A stretch of 64,000 bases of DNA from Chromatiaceae bacterium. GTDB taxonomy: Bacteria > Pseudomonadota > Gammaproteobacteria > Chromatiales > Chromatiaceae. The stretch lies in assembly GCA_024235315.1 (NCBI GenBank), contig JACKMP010000002.1, forward strand, positions 1 through 64,000, in the 5' to 3' direction. A model generated the notes under the pieces. That model had not been told where the DNA came from and did not search any database. It was given only the letters and a program-made list of their open reading frames with translations. Every line of letters begins with the position of its first letter. The first letter of the stretch is position 1. A program made the position numbers and the translations under genes. Of this stretch, positions 21,194 to 30,566 are shown in pieces.

Positions 21194-21772
21194 ATGACTC
21201 GCTTAAACGTATTCGTTGCGTTCATCGTCGCAGCGCTGGTTTTCGTCGCACCGGCGCAGGCCACGCCGATCGTGTTGCACGCCTCCCTCTCCGGCCTGAA
21301 CGAAGCCCCACCCAACGCATCGCCGGGCACCGGGTATGCCACCGTCACTTACGATGACACCGCGCATACGCTTGGTGTGCAGATCACCTTTTCCGGTCTG
21401 ACCGGAACAACCACCGCCGCACACATCCACTGCTGCGTTGCGTCACCGGGCAATGCTGGCGTCGCAACGACGACACCGACCTTCACCGGTTTCCCGTTAG
21501 GTGTCACGAGTGGTGTGTATGACGTGCTTCTCGACCTCACCTTGGCGAGCAGTTTCAATCCTTCATACCTGGCAGCCAGTGGCGGCACTCTGGCCTCTGC
21601 AGAGGCGGCGCTGTTCAACGGACTGATCGCCGGCCAGGCCTACGTGAACATTCATACGACTGCCTATGGTAGCGGCGAGATCAGGGGCTTTCTCGCGGTA
21701 CCGGAGCCAACCGCACTCACGCTGCTGTGGATCGGTCTCGCGGGTCTGCTGGCGGCGCGGCGGCGCATCTGA
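21194..21772 (+). CDS. CHRD-domain protein with PEP-CTERM sorting signal
   Basis: Exported protein of 192 residues: signal peptide to about residue 23 (AQA/TP), then a CHRD domain (LHASLSGLNEAPPNASPGTGYATV ... AAHIHCC ... YVNIHTTAYGSGEIRG), and a C-terminal PEP-CTERM tripartite tail: VPEP, a hydrophobic helix and RRR. Proteins with this tail are processed by an exosortase (EpsH/XrtA type) and tend to be found with extracellular polysaccharide systems; no exosortase is in the window. Start ATG at 21194 has GGAG upstream. It appears monocistronic. Confidence 0.9.
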   Translation: MTRLNVFVAFIVAALVFVAPAQATPIVLHASLSGLNEAPPNASPGTGYATVTYDDTAHTLGVQITFSGLTGTTTAAHIHCCVASPGNAGVATTTPTFTGFPLGVTSGVYDVLLDLTLASSFNPSYLAASGGTLASAEAALFNGLIAGQAYVNIHTTAYGSGEIRGFLAVPEPTALTLLWIGLAGLLAARRRI

Positions 21773-21821
21773 ACAGCGATGTGATGCGCCTGGCCGGGAT
21801 GAGTCCGCCTTGCCCGGCGCA

Positions 21822-22331
21822 TCACCGAATGTCCCGAATCACCCGCCAGCACTCAAGCTTGCGTTCGAAGCTGTACGCGGCATTCGCGGGACTGGTCGAC
21901 GGCAGGCGCAGGCGCGGCAGATCGGCAACCTTGGACGGCAATCGCGGGGCGACGTGCCTGTCGAAGACCTGCTGCGCCATCGCTCCATTGAAGCAGATGC
22001 GCCCGATCGCAGGATGCGCGGCGAAAAATTCGGCAAAGTCGTTGGCCACGATCGACGAGGTGTCGATATCCGAATCCAGGCTGCTTTCGCGCGTGCAACT
22101 CATCAACACATCCCATACCGCAACACCCTGCTGCACCAGTAGCGCACAGCGCTCTTCGTAGCCAAGGCCCGACTCAAGGTGAAACAGACGCTCGACGATC
22201 GGCCAGAAGGCGTTACGCGGATGTGCGTAGTACTGGTTCGCCCGTAACGAAGCCCTGCCCGGCATCGAGCCGAGGATCAGCAGGTGGACATGAGGGGCGG
22301 TTAGCGGTGGAAAACTGTGGACTGTTGACAT
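21822..22331 (-). CDS. Hypoxanthine-DNA glycosylase (UDG superfamily)
   Basis: Base-excision-repair enzyme of the uracil-DNA glycosylase superfamily, family 6 type, that removes deaminated adenine. It has 169 residues, the expected length. Motifs: LLILGSMPGRASLRANQYY, YAHPRNAFWPI and the C-terminal LPSTSPANAAYSF, where the SPAN(A) segment corresponds to the usual SxxN/SPAN loop. No membrane or secretion signals. It stands alone between the CHRD gene and the two-component system. Confidence 0.85.
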   Translation of the reverse strand: MSTVHSFPPLTAPHVHLLILGSMPGRASLRANQYYAHPRNAFWPIVERLFHLESGLGYEERCALLVQQGVAVWDVLMSCTRESSLDSDIDTSSIVANDFAEFFAAHPAIGRICFNGAMAQQVFDRHVAPRLPSKVADLPRLRLPSTSPANAAYSFERKLECWRVIRDIR

Positions 22332-22392
22332 AGGACAGCACCGGCCGGCTTCGCCGTGCCACCCAAATCACCCTGGACAGATGTCCGGGGAT

Positions 22393-23025
22393 TCAATCGT
22401 GGCCATTGACCGCGAGCACCATGCGCACCAGTTCGGCGAGTGATCCGGCCTGCATCTTTTCCATCACCCGTGCACGGTGCGCCTCGATGGTCTTGGCAGA
22501 GACACCGAGCGTATTCGCGATCTCCTTGTTGGATCGTCCCTCGGTGACCATCTGCATCACCTCATGTTCGCGGGGCGTCAAATGTGACAGGCGCTCCTGG
22601 ATCTGCAGGTGTTCGGAGTGGTGACTGCGCTGTTGCTCTCCGCGCGCGATCGCCCGACGAATTGCATCGAGCAGCACTTCGTCATTGAACGGCTTCTCAA
22701 TGAAATCAATGGCGCCGCTCTTCATCGCGCGGACCGCCATCGGCACATCGCCGTGCCCGGTAATGATGACCACCGGTATCTGGATGTTTCTCTCGAACAG
22801 GTGCTCCTGCAGGTCGAGCCCGCTCATGCCGGGCATCCGCACATCCAGCACCAGGCAACCGGCACGTCCCGGCTGGTACTGTGCAAGGAACTCGTCGGCC
22901 GAAGCATAACTTTCGACCTGCATGCCCACCGACTCGATCAGCCATTTGAGTGAGTTGCGCATGGCCTGATCGTCATCGACCACGAATACGGTGTTCTTGG
23001 CGGAGGTGGATTCAGACATGATCAT
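22393..23025 (-). CDS. FixJ/LuxR-type response regulator
   Basis: Two-component response regulator, about 210 residues: receiver domain (acidic DDD cluster near residues 17-19, phospho-acceptor Asp in LVLDVRMPG, conserved Lys in EKPF) and a C-terminal LuxR-type helix-turn-helix (LTPREHEVMQMVTEGRSNKEIANTLGVS). The sequence is typical of the FixJ/TtrR/StyR group. The start overlaps the kinase stop by four bases, so the pair is translated together. The target genes cannot be told from sequence. Confidence 0.93.
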   Translation of the reverse strand: MIMSESTSAKNTVFVVDDDQAMRNSLKWLIESVGMQVESYASADEFLAQYQPGRAGCLVLDVRMPGMSGLDLQEHLFERNIQIPVVIITGHGDVPMAVRAMKSGAIDFIEKPFNDEVLLDAIRRAIARGEQQRSHHSEHLQIQERLSHLTPREHEVMQMVTEGRSNKEIANTLGVSAKTIEAHRARVMEKMQAGSLAELVRMVLAVNGHD

Positions 23026-25562
23026 GATGCGGCACTCGCGACCGATTCCATACTGGATGGAAGCTCGATAGTGAAGGTAGTCCCCTTGCCGGGCCGGGAA
23101 TCAGCCCGGATTTTACCATGATGGTTGCTGATGATGGTCTGGCTGATCGCGAGGCCCATCCCCATGCCACTCTCTTTGGTGCTGAAGAAGGGATCGAACA
23201 GGTGCTCCATCGACTTGTCGCTGATGCCGGAGCCGTTGTCCTGCACGCTCAGGTAGACCGTACCGTCGGACTGGCTGCCTGATTCAATGACGAGCCGACG
23301 CTCAGCAGCCGGAACGTCCACCAAAGCATCGAGTGCGTTGCGCAACAGATTGATCAGCACCTGTTCGATCTGGACCGAGTCGACTCGCACCCACAGCTCG
23401 CGATTGGCCAGCCGGCGTTCGATGGCCAGCTCGTGACGGCTGAGTTCATGACTGATCATCGAGCAGGTCTCGCGCGCCAGCACGTTGAGATCAACGACCT
23501 CACGTACCGGCTGTCGTCGACTCACCATCGCCCGCAGACGTTTGATGATCTCGCCTGCGCGACCCGCCTGGGCCGATATCTGGCCGAGCGCATGCAGCAT
23601 TTCGTCCTTGCCTCCGATATCCAGACGCAGGCGTCTTGCGCAACCGTTGGCAAAATTGACGATGGCGGACAGCGGCTGATTGAGTTCGTGTGCGATGCCA
23701 GTGGCCATCTCACCCATATTGCTCAGCCGCGTAACGTGAACCAGCTCATTCTGCCGCCGCTTCAATTCTTCTTCCGCAGCACGCTCACTGGTGATGTCGC
23801 GGGCATAGACATTCACATAGCCAAGTTCCGACACCGGTGCCAGCAGCAGCGAAAAAATGCCCTCGTCGGTCGCCACTTCCAATTCGCTTGTCGCGGCGCT
23901 GGCGAGCACCTCCTCGATGCGGTTGCGCCAATACACCGGCAGCGTCTGCAGGGGCCGACAGCCCCAGTGTTTGAGCAGCGGCGTGCTCGGCTGGTTGGCG
24001 TAGGTGATGACCCCGCGCCGATTGATGCGCAATACCGGGATGGGACTCTCACTCGGCAGGGCGGCGAGGCTGCGGATCTCCGCCTCGCGCACCTTGCGTT
24101 CGGCGATATCGCGCAGGTAGAGGGTAAACACCAACTGTTCCTCGAGCGAGACCGGTTTTATCGACAGTTCTACCGGAAAGATCCGACCATCGCGCGCGAC
24201 CGCCTGAATCTCGGTGCGCTGCAAAGGCACACCCTGCTCCGCGCCCGACAACGACAGGTAGAGCAGGCGCTCGAAGGTCTCGCGCCATTTGGGTGCAACC
24301 ACCAGCTCACTGAACGACCGCCCGACCGCCTCATCGTGCCGGTAGTCGAACGTATCCTGCGCGGTCGGGTTGAAATCGATGATCTCGCCACGCTCATTGA
24401 CCGTGATCACCGAGTCGAGCGACGCGTCCATGATCGCCATGCGCAGTTTTTCCGTCTGTTGCAGCTCGGTCTCGTGCTGCCGGCGCATCTCCTCGCGTGC
24501 ACGCATGACCAATTGCACGAAATCACGGATCCAGTCCTCCAGGATCAGCAACTGGTTACCGTGGCGGTTGACCCCGGTATCGGGAATGTCGAGGGCACGG
24601 CGCGACAGACTCGACACGCGACTCAGCAGCCGGCTGATACGGCTCGATATCAGCAGGAACAGCAGGACGAAAGCAGCGATGATGACGACGGCGCCGATAA
24701 ACCGCTGGCGCCGCTCCAGGTCAAGCACCTGCTGTCCGGTGCGTTCGAAAGACGCGCGTGGCAGCAAGGTCGCAAACAGCAGATTGAGATCGGCGTCGTC
24801 GTAGTCGAAGAACGACTGCGCCGTCACCAGAAAACTGCGCCGCACCCGGTCCAGTGACTCGCCGACCTTTACCGAGTCTTTGCTGCTGCTCGACAGGATT
24901 CGCTTGGCGTCAGGATCGATGATTGCGACCACGTTGTTGGTGGATTTGACGAACTGCTGCGACGCGGCGAGAAACGCATGATCCAGCGGCAGCATGATCA
25001 CCACGCTGCCCATCGGCGTGCGTGCGGTATCCTCGGTACCCTCGGAGACGATCAGCCAGGGTGTCTCGCTCATCAGAGTGACCGAGGCTCGACGCCTGCC
25101 GTTGGTCAGGTAGTTTTTCGGATCCCCGAGCAGGGCAGTTGGCAGGGTCTCTCCACCCGGACTGTACTGTTCCCGGATAGCTCCTGCTGAATCGACCAAC
25201 AGGAAATGCCGCGGACTTACGCCCCCCTGCCAGCTGAGGTCATCGGGCAACCATGGTGGCGGATTGCCGGCGTTGTACTGAATAATGCCCGGGGCACGCC
25301 GCCCCCAGATGATCGGATCGAGGTAGTCCGCCATTCGGCGGTGCGTGGCCAACAAGCGCGCGAAATAGGTGAAGGAACGCCGATATTCGTCGAAACGGAT
25401 CAGCGACTCCCGTGCCTGTTGGTCCAGCTGGCTCTCCAGGGCCTGGTCAAAGATGTTGCTCAGCGCACGGGTCTGCACCCGGTCGACGACCAGCCACACG
25501 ATAAGACCGGTCACCAGACCAAAGGCGAGCGCCAGCGCGGGGATGGGTATCCCCTTGAGCAA
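23022..25562 (-). CDS. Membrane sensor histidine kinase with periplasmic sensor and two PAS domains
   Basis: Sensor kinase of 846 residues from a TTG start (an upstream non-ATG start is possible). TM1 is about 6-26, a 260-residue periplasmic domain (Cache-like by size) spans 28-287, TM2 is about 288-307, then a linker, PAS1 (about 375-490), PAS2 (about 500-590), HisKA with the phospho-acceptor H625 (AHELNQP, the FixL-type H box) and a HATPase domain with N and G boxes (LINLLRNALDAL, GMGMGLAIS). DctB, TtrS and related kinases share this plan, so a small extracellular ligand such as an organic acid or sulfur oxyanion is plausible. Confidence 0.92.
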   Translation of the reverse strand: MLKGIPIPALALAFGLVTGLIVWLVVDRVQTRALSNIFDQALESQLDQQARESLIRFDEYRRSFTYFARLLATHRRMADYLDPIIWGRRAPGIIQYNAGNPPPWLPDDLSWQGGVSPRHFLLVDSAGAIREQYSPGGETLPTALLGDPKNYLTNGRRRASVTLMSETPWLIVSEGTEDTARTPMGSVVIMLPLDHAFLAASQQFVKSTNNVVAIIDPDAKRILSSSSKDSVKVGESLDRVRRSFLVTAQSFFDYDDADLNLLFATLLPRASFERTGQQVLDLERRQRFIGAVVIIAAFVLLFLLISSRISRLLSRVSSLSRRALDIPDTGVNRHGNQLLILEDWIRDFVQLVMRAREEMRRQHETELQQTEKLRMAIMDASLDSVITVNERGEIIDFNPTAQDTFDYRHDEAVGRSFSELVVAPKWRETFERLLYLSLSGAEQGVPLQRTEIQAVARDGRIFPVELSIKPVSLEEQLVFTLYLRDIAERKVREAEIRSLAALPSESPIPVLRINRRGVITYANQPSTPLLKHWGCRPLQTLPVYWRNRIEEVLASAATSELEVATDEGIFSLLLAPVSELGYVNVYARDITSERAAEEELKRRQNELVHVTRLSNMGEMATGIAHELNQPLSAIVNFANGCARRLRLDIGGKDEMLHALGQISAQAGRAGEIIKRLRAMVSRRQPVREVVDLNVLARETCSMISHELSRHELAIERRLANRELWVRVDSVQIEQVLINLLRNALDALVDVPAAERRLVIESGSQSDGTVYLSVQDNGSGISDKSMEHLFDPFFSTKESGMGMGLAISQTIISNHHGKIRADSRPGKGTTFTIELPSSMESVASAAS

Positions 25563-25696
25563 CCTGCGTGACAGCGAACGCTTGTTGATAGACCTTGCCC
25601 GCGCGACTGAAACTGGGACGATTATCGTCCGGCCGCGTCAAATCACCAAGGCGAGCAGGGGCAATCACCGCAGCCGCCGTACCGGCACCCCGGCGT

Positions 25697-26053
25697 CTAG
25701 CGCATGGCGCGTACGGCCGGTGCAGCCCTGATCGGCACCAGTGGCATCTGCGGCAGCAGGCGATCGAGTGTCTCCTGGCAGTGCCGATCGAGTTGATCGA
25801 AACTGATGCCGAAGCCGTGCAGGCTCTGGTGGGCAACGCGCCCCCTGATGCTCAGGCAACGGTTGCAGACACCTTCGTTTGGCTGGAAGGTGACAGTCAC
25901 CTCGGCGCCGATCGGCACGATGCTGGTTTCTGCCCGAATGTACAGACCTCCGTGGGTCAGGTCAGCGATGCGGCCACGTATCAACCCGAATCGCGGGCAA
26001 CCGACAACGGCGTCGAGTGAAACCGCCTTGCGGTCCCAGTTTCTCTGTTCCAT
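25697..26053 (-). CDS. PilZ-domain protein (c-di-GMP receptor)
   Basis: Single PilZ domain, 118 residues. The c-di-GMP binding elements are an N-terminal RNWDRKAV stretch in place of RxxxR and the D/N-x-S/T-x-x-G equivalent DLTHGGL at about residues 33-39. Such stand-alone PilZ proteins modulate motility, adhesion or exopolysaccharide synthesis. It lies upstream of the kinase gene on the same strand with about 130 bases between, so co-transcription is possible. Confidence 0.88.
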   Translation of the reverse strand: MEQRNWDRKAVSLDAVVGCPRFGLIRGRIADLTHGGLYIRAETSIVPIGAEVTVTFQPNEGVCNRCLSIRGRVAHQSLHGFGISFDQLDRHCQETLDRLLPQMPLVPIRAAPAVRAMR

Positions 26054-26304
26054 CCTTCCCTCCTTTGGGTGTCACTGACCGTCCACGGTCTGGCGCCGTT
26101 TGTGCGTTGGACGACTGCCGCACCATTATGGCGGGCGACGATAGAGCGACAATTAGGAGCAATCCCCGGCAAACCGGGTGATTTCCCTTGAACTTGTATT
26201 TTAAGTATTATTTTTCATAAATTTAACGAATATTCTTCAATTTTTTATTAACCAGATTCCTGGTTTCCTTCGGATTCGTCCGCCTACACATGAGGCCTTT
26301 TCAC
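26054..26304. other. AT-rich divergent intergenic region
   Basis: About 250 bases between the divergent PilZ and RDD genes. The part 26180-26260 is far more AT-rich than its surroundings, with many A/T runs, and probably holds the promoters for both genes; I cannot assign a convincing -35/-10 pair. Confidence 0.45.
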
Positions 26305-26745
26305 ATGCCGACAGACTTGGGAAACGCTGCGACACCCGGGCTGTGGCGCCGCCTCGCGGCAATCTTTTATGACAGCTGGCTGGTCCTGGCATTGTGGTTG
26401 CTCGGCGCCACAGCAGATTTTTTCGTCCAGGGAGCGCTGGGGCTGGGCGACGCACCGGTGCGCCTGCCGCTGCAGCTTTACCTGGTCACCTGCCCGTTTG
26501 TGTTTTTCGGCTGGTTCTGGACCCACGGCGGCCAGACACTCGGCATGCGCAGCTGGCGGCTCAGGCTCCTCGACCGCGACGGGCATCCCGTCGGCTGGCG
26601 ACAGGCGCTGACCCGTGTCGCCGCCGCATGTCTGGCGGCGCTGCCGCTCGGAACGGGTTACCTGTGGATGCTGTTCGATAAGGACGGACTCACCTGGCAC
26701 GACCGTCTCAGCCACACCCGTCTCGTGCTGGTTGAGAAGAAGTGA
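26305..26745 (+). CDS. RDD-family membrane protein
   Basis: Small inner-membrane protein of the RDD family, 146 residues from the ATG at 26305 (GAGG nine bases upstream; an ATG at 26290 is also in frame). Family marks: LWRRLAAIFYDSWLVLALW with the Arg-Asp pair in the first helix, GGQTLGMRSWRLRLL after the second, and HDRLSHTRLV at the end. Two to three hydrophobic helices are evident. Function is not defined for most members. It converges on lptG. Confidence 0.85.
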   Translation: MPTDLGNAATPGLWRRLAAIFYDSWLVLALWLLGATADFFVQGALGLGDAPVRLPLQLYLVTCPFVFFGWFWTHGGQTLGMRSWRLRLLDRDGHPVGWRQALTRVAAACLAALPLGTGYLWMLFDKDGLTWHDRLSHTRLVLVEKK

Positions 26746-26764
26746 TACGCAGGGCCCGGTCTGT

Positions 26765-27835
26765 TCAGCGGACCCGTTTGAGCAGATACATCCCGATCAC
26801 CAGAAATGCGGCAGCCGGCAGCAACGCGCTGACCAGCGGGTTGATTTCGTAAACCACTGCGACAAACGACATGCCGCGACTGAGCATGTAGAACGCCATG
26901 CCGATAATGACCCCGAGAAACACGCGGTGCCCCATGCTGACGAATCGCTGGTGCGCCAGCACGAATGGCACAGCGATAAACAGCATCACCAGGGTGGCCA
27001 GCGGCGTCGCCAGTTTGACCCAGAAGGCGACCTCGTAGTCGGTCGCCGACTGCCCGTTCTCGCGCAACACGCCAATATAGTGGTAGAGCTCTGTGATCGG
27101 CAGCATTGTCGGCTGGATGACGAGCGTGCTCAGCAGCCCCGGATCGAGCATCGAGTCCCAGCGCGCCTGATCCAGTTCCCGCTCTGTCACCCCTGAATCG
27201 GCCACCTGGGTCTGACGGATCCGGAACATCTTCCAATGATCGCCCTGGTGCTCGGCTCGCTCGGCGTGGGTGGCCAGGGTCAGGCGCTGTTCAGCATCGA
27301 ACTCATAGATGAAGATATCCTCCAGGCGCGCACCCGGCAGAATGGTGCGGATGTTGACAAACGCGCGGCCGTCGCGCGCCCAGAAGCCGTAGCGCGTCTT
27401 CAGTGTCACCTTCTGCTGCATCTTTTCCGCTCGATATTCTTCACCCCATTGCTCACTGGCCGGCGCCACCATCTCACCGAACGCGAACACCAGTGCCATC
27501 ATCAGCAGGCCGGTCTTCATCACCGCCAGCACGATCTGGCGCAAAGAGAAACCCGCGCTCCGCATCGCGATCAACTCGCCGTGGGCGCCCATCGCCCCAA
27601 GGCCGATCAGGGTGCCGATCAAAGCCGCGACCGGGAAAGCCTCGAAAACGAAACGCGGCGTCGAGAGTATGGCCACGAAGAACGCATCGATGGTGCGGTA
27701 GTCACCGCGCCCGACATCGTCCATCTCCTCGATGAGTCCGAAGAACACCATAAGGATGACCAGCACCAGCAGTGTCATGCCGGTAGCCTTGAGCATGGTG
27801 CCGGCGATGTAGCGATCCATCAGGCGGAGCGTCAT
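26765..27835 (-). CDS. lptG: LPS export permease LptG
   Basis: Inner-membrane subunit of the LptB2FG ABC transporter that extracts lipopolysaccharide for transport to the outer membrane. It has 356 residues from the ATG at 27835 (MTLRLMDRYI), with six membrane helices, three on each side of a periplasmic beta-jellyroll-type domain. The start overlaps the lptF stop by four bases. Confidence 0.95.
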   Translation of the reverse strand: MTLRLMDRYIAGTMLKATGMTLLVLVILMVFFGLIEEMDDVGRGDYRTIDAFFVAILSTPRFVFEAFPVAALIGTLIGLGAMGAHGELIAMRSAGFSLRQIVLAVMKTGLLMMALVFAFGEMVAPASEQWGEEYRAEKMQQKVTLKTRYGFWARDGRAFVNIRTILPGARLEDIFIYEFDAEQRLTLATHAERAEHQGDHWKMFRIRQTQVADSGVTERELDQARWDSMLDPGLLSTLVIQPTMLPITELYHYIGVLRENGQSATDYEVAFWVKLATPLATLVMLFIAVPFVLAHQRFVSMGHRVFLGVIIGMAFYMLSRGMSFVAVVYEINPLVSALLPAAAFLVIGMYLLKRVR

Positions 27836-28935
27836 GGTCGTCGTGCCCTCCAGCGCCGGCGCTGCACCCAGAACCAGTTCGAGTCGAGCATGATGATGAA
27901 CCCCGCAACCATCAGCATCAGCAGCGGCAACCACCACATGCCGACCCAGGCCGGCACTGCCTCGGTCGCCAGCCAGCGCTGCGCCACGCGTTGCAGATTC
28001 ATAAAGATGAAGTACAGCAATATCGCAAAGCTCAGCCGGCCATAGATTCCGGCGCGCGGCGGTGAGCGCGCGAGCGGCACCGCCAGCACACCAAATGCAA
28101 TCACCGCGAACGGCGCCGACAGGCGAAACTGAAACTCGGCCCAGTCAGCCGGACTTTCCGAGTCCAGCAGCACCTGCATCGATTTGGCGCTCTCGGGCAG
28201 CGCGCGCTCCTCGTCGCTGCTGAAGGTCGGGATGCGCACCGCATATTCCTCGAAATGCCCGATGGAATAGTCGAGCTGTCCCGGCATGCCTTCGTAACGG
28301 CGCCCCTTGGTGAGTATCACGTAGCGTTCACCGGTCTTCGGATCCGTGGTCTGGTAGGCATCGCGCGCGGTTACCAGCCCGAGCCGCCCCTGCTGACGAT
28401 CCTGTACAAACAGCCCCTGCAGCTTGAATCCGTCCTTCTCCAGCGACTCCGTATAGATCACCAGGCCACCGCGGCTGAACTCGTTGAAGCGCCCGGCGCG
28501 CACACCGGAGATATCCGCGCTGTTGGCTTGCAGGGCCTTCAATTCATCGACATAGCCCCGCGACCACGGCAACAGCTCCATGACCAGCAGGCCGACCACG
28601 AATGCCAATGGGATGCCGGTCAGCAACACTGATTTGAAAATACGCGCATGGCCGAATCCCGATGCCGCCAACGCAATCATCTCGCTGTCGCGGTACATCC
28701 TGCCGAGCACCCAGAGCACCGAGAAGAAAAATGCCGGTGGCACCATCAGGCCCAGCGCCTTGAGCAGTTCCAGGCCCACCACCACCATGATGATCTCGCT
28801 GCTGAGCAGACCGCTCGCCACCTTGCCCAGATAGCGCACGAGCGTACTCGACAACATGACCAGGGCGAGCACCAGCAGCACCACGACCAAGGTCTTGAGA
28901 ATCTCCCGTAAAAGCAGTCGGTCGATGACGCCCAT
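27832..28935 (-). CDS. lptF: LPS export permease LptF
   Basis: Partner of LptG in the lipopolysaccharide exporter, 367 residues from the ATG at 28935 (MGVIDRLLLREILKT). The N-terminal three helices, periplasmic domain and C-terminal helices match the YjgP/YjgQ family. It is divergent from pepA, the conserved gammaproteobacterial arrangement, with about 120 bases between the starts. Confidence 0.95.
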   Translation of the reverse strand: MGVIDRLLLREILKTLVVVLLVLALVMLSSTLVRYLGKVASGLLSSEIIMVVVGLELLKALGLMVPPAFFFSVLWVLGRMYRDSEMIALAASGFGHARIFKSVLLTGIPLAFVVGLLVMELLPWSRGYVDELKALQANSADISGVRAGRFNEFSRGGLVIYTESLEKDGFKLQGLFVQDRQQGRLGLVTARDAYQTTDPKTGERYVILTKGRRYEGMPGQLDYSIGHFEEYAVRIPTFSSDEERALPESAKSMQVLLDSESPADWAEFQFRLSAPFAVIAFGVLAVPLARSPPRAGIYGRLSFAILLYFIFMNLQRVAQRWLATEAVPAWVGMWWLPLLMLMVAGFIIMLDSNWFWVQRRRWRARRP

Positions 28936-29054
28936 CGATCTTTCTTTATGCCCCTGATTCGTTACACTCTGGCGAGCAACAACATCGAACCATAGCGCCA
29001 ACGGCGGACGAGCGAAAGCACGGCGCACGGCGCAGCAACCAATCGAGAGGAACC

Positions 29055-30551
29055 ATGGAATACAGCTGCAAACTCGGTGCTGCGAACAAGCTGAAAACAG
29101 CTTGCCTGGTCGTGGGCGTATTCAAGGGCAACCGCCTTTCGGCGCTCGGGAGCGGCCTGGACGAGGCGCTGAACGGTCAGGTCCAGGGCATCCTCAAACG
29201 CCAGGATTTTGCCGGCGATCTCGGGCAGACGCTGATGCTGTACGAGCCGCGTGACTGCACCGCAGCGCGCATCCTGCTGGTCGGCCTGGATGAGGAAAAG
29301 AAGTTCACCCCACGCCAGTTCGGGCTTGCGCTGCTGCCGGCGTTTCAGCTGCTGGACAAGTCCGCGGCGGCGGACTGCCTGGTCCTGCTACCGAACAGGC
29401 AGGACGATGATGATACCTATCGGCTGGTTCGCGAGGCGGTGAGTGCCGCCGACTCGGCGGTCTATCGTTTTCAGCAATGCAAGAGCGAAAAGACCCCGGC
29501 GAAGCATCCGCTCAAGCGGGTGCATTTCCTCGTCCAGTCGCGAGCCCAGCAAAATGCCGGTAATCGTGCCGCCACCCACGGCCGTGCGATCGGAGTCGGC
29601 AGTACACTGGCCAAGGAACTCGCCAACCTGCCCGGCAATATCTGCACGCCGACCTATCTCGCTGAACAGGCCCAGGCGCTCGCCCGCGGCAAGCGCAAGC
29701 TCACTGTCCGTGTGCTGTCTGAAGCGCAGATGGAAAAACTCGGTATGGGCGCCCTGCTGTCGGTATCACGCGGTAGCCGCCAACCGGCCAAGCTGATCGT
29801 TCTGGAATACAAAGGAGGAAAACCGGCGAGCAGGCCCGTGGCCCTGGTGGGCAAGGGTCTGACCTTCGACGCCGGCGGCATCTCGATCAAACCCGCAGCC
29901 AATATGGACGAAATGAAATACGACATGTGCGGGGGTGCCAGCGTCCTCGGCACAATTGCTGCCTGCGTGGAACTCGACCTGCCGATCAACGTGGTCGGTG
30001 TCGTTCCCAGCTCGGAGAACCTGCCTGACGGCGATGCCAACAAGCCGGGGGATATCGTAACCTCGATGTCCGGGCAGACCATCGAGATCCTGAACACCGA
30101 TGCAGAAGGCCGCCTGATCCTGTGCGACGCGTTGACCTATACCGAGCGATTCAAACCGGCCGCAGTGATCGACATCGCGACCCTTACCGGTGCCTGCGTC
30201 ATCGCCCTCGGCGACCAGGCGAGCGGCCTGATGGCCAATGACGACAATCTGGCCGACGAGCTGCTCGCGGCCGGAACCGACTGTGGCGACCGTGCCTGGC
30301 GGCTGCCGCTGTTCGACGAATACCAGCGCCAACTCGACAGCAATTTCGCCGACATGGCGAACGTAGGTGGACGCGGTGCCGGTGCCATCACCGCCGCGTG
30401 CTTCCTGTCGCGTTACACCAAATCGTTCAAGTGGGCACACCTGGACATCGCTGGTACCGCCTGGGTGTCCGGCAACAACAAGGGGGCTACCGGCCGACCG
30501 GTACCGCTGTTGACTGAGTTCCTGCTGCGTCGCTGCAACGCCAGCATGTAG
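29055..30551 (+). CDS. pepA: Leucyl aminopeptidase PepA
   Basis: Cytosolic M17 zinc/manganese aminopeptidase, 498 residues. The catalytic domain contains GKGLTFDAGGISIKP (metal-binding Lys/Asp), the signature NTDAEGRLIL, and TLTGACVIALG. In E. coli PepA also acts as a DNA-binding protein in recombination and carAB regulation. Followed after 15 bases by holC, the standard pairing. A ribosome site (GAGAGGAA) precedes the start. Confidence 0.97.
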   Translation: MEYSCKLGAANKLKTACLVVGVFKGNRLSALGSGLDEALNGQVQGILKRQDFAGDLGQTLMLYEPRDCTAARILLVGLDEEKKFTPRQFGLALLPAFQLLDKSAAADCLVLLPNRQDDDDTYRLVREAVSAADSAVYRFQQCKSEKTPAKHPLKRVHFLVQSRAQQNAGNRAATHGRAIGVGSTLAKELANLPGNICTPTYLAEQAQALARGKRKLTVRVLSEAQMEKLGMGALLSVSRGSRQPAKLIVLEYKGGKPASRPVALVGKGLTFDAGGISIKPAANMDEMKYDMCGGASVLGTIAACVELDLPINVVGVVPSSENLPDGDANKPGDIVTSMSGQTIEILNTDAEGRLILCDALTYTERFKPAAVIDIATLTGACVIALGDQASGLMANDDNLADELLAAGTDCGDRAWRLPLFDEYQRQLDSNFADMANVGGRGAGAITAACFLSRYTKSFKWAHLDIAGTAWVSGNNKGATGRPVPLLTEFLLRRCNASM

Positions 30552-30566
30552 TGCGTCCCAACACGC

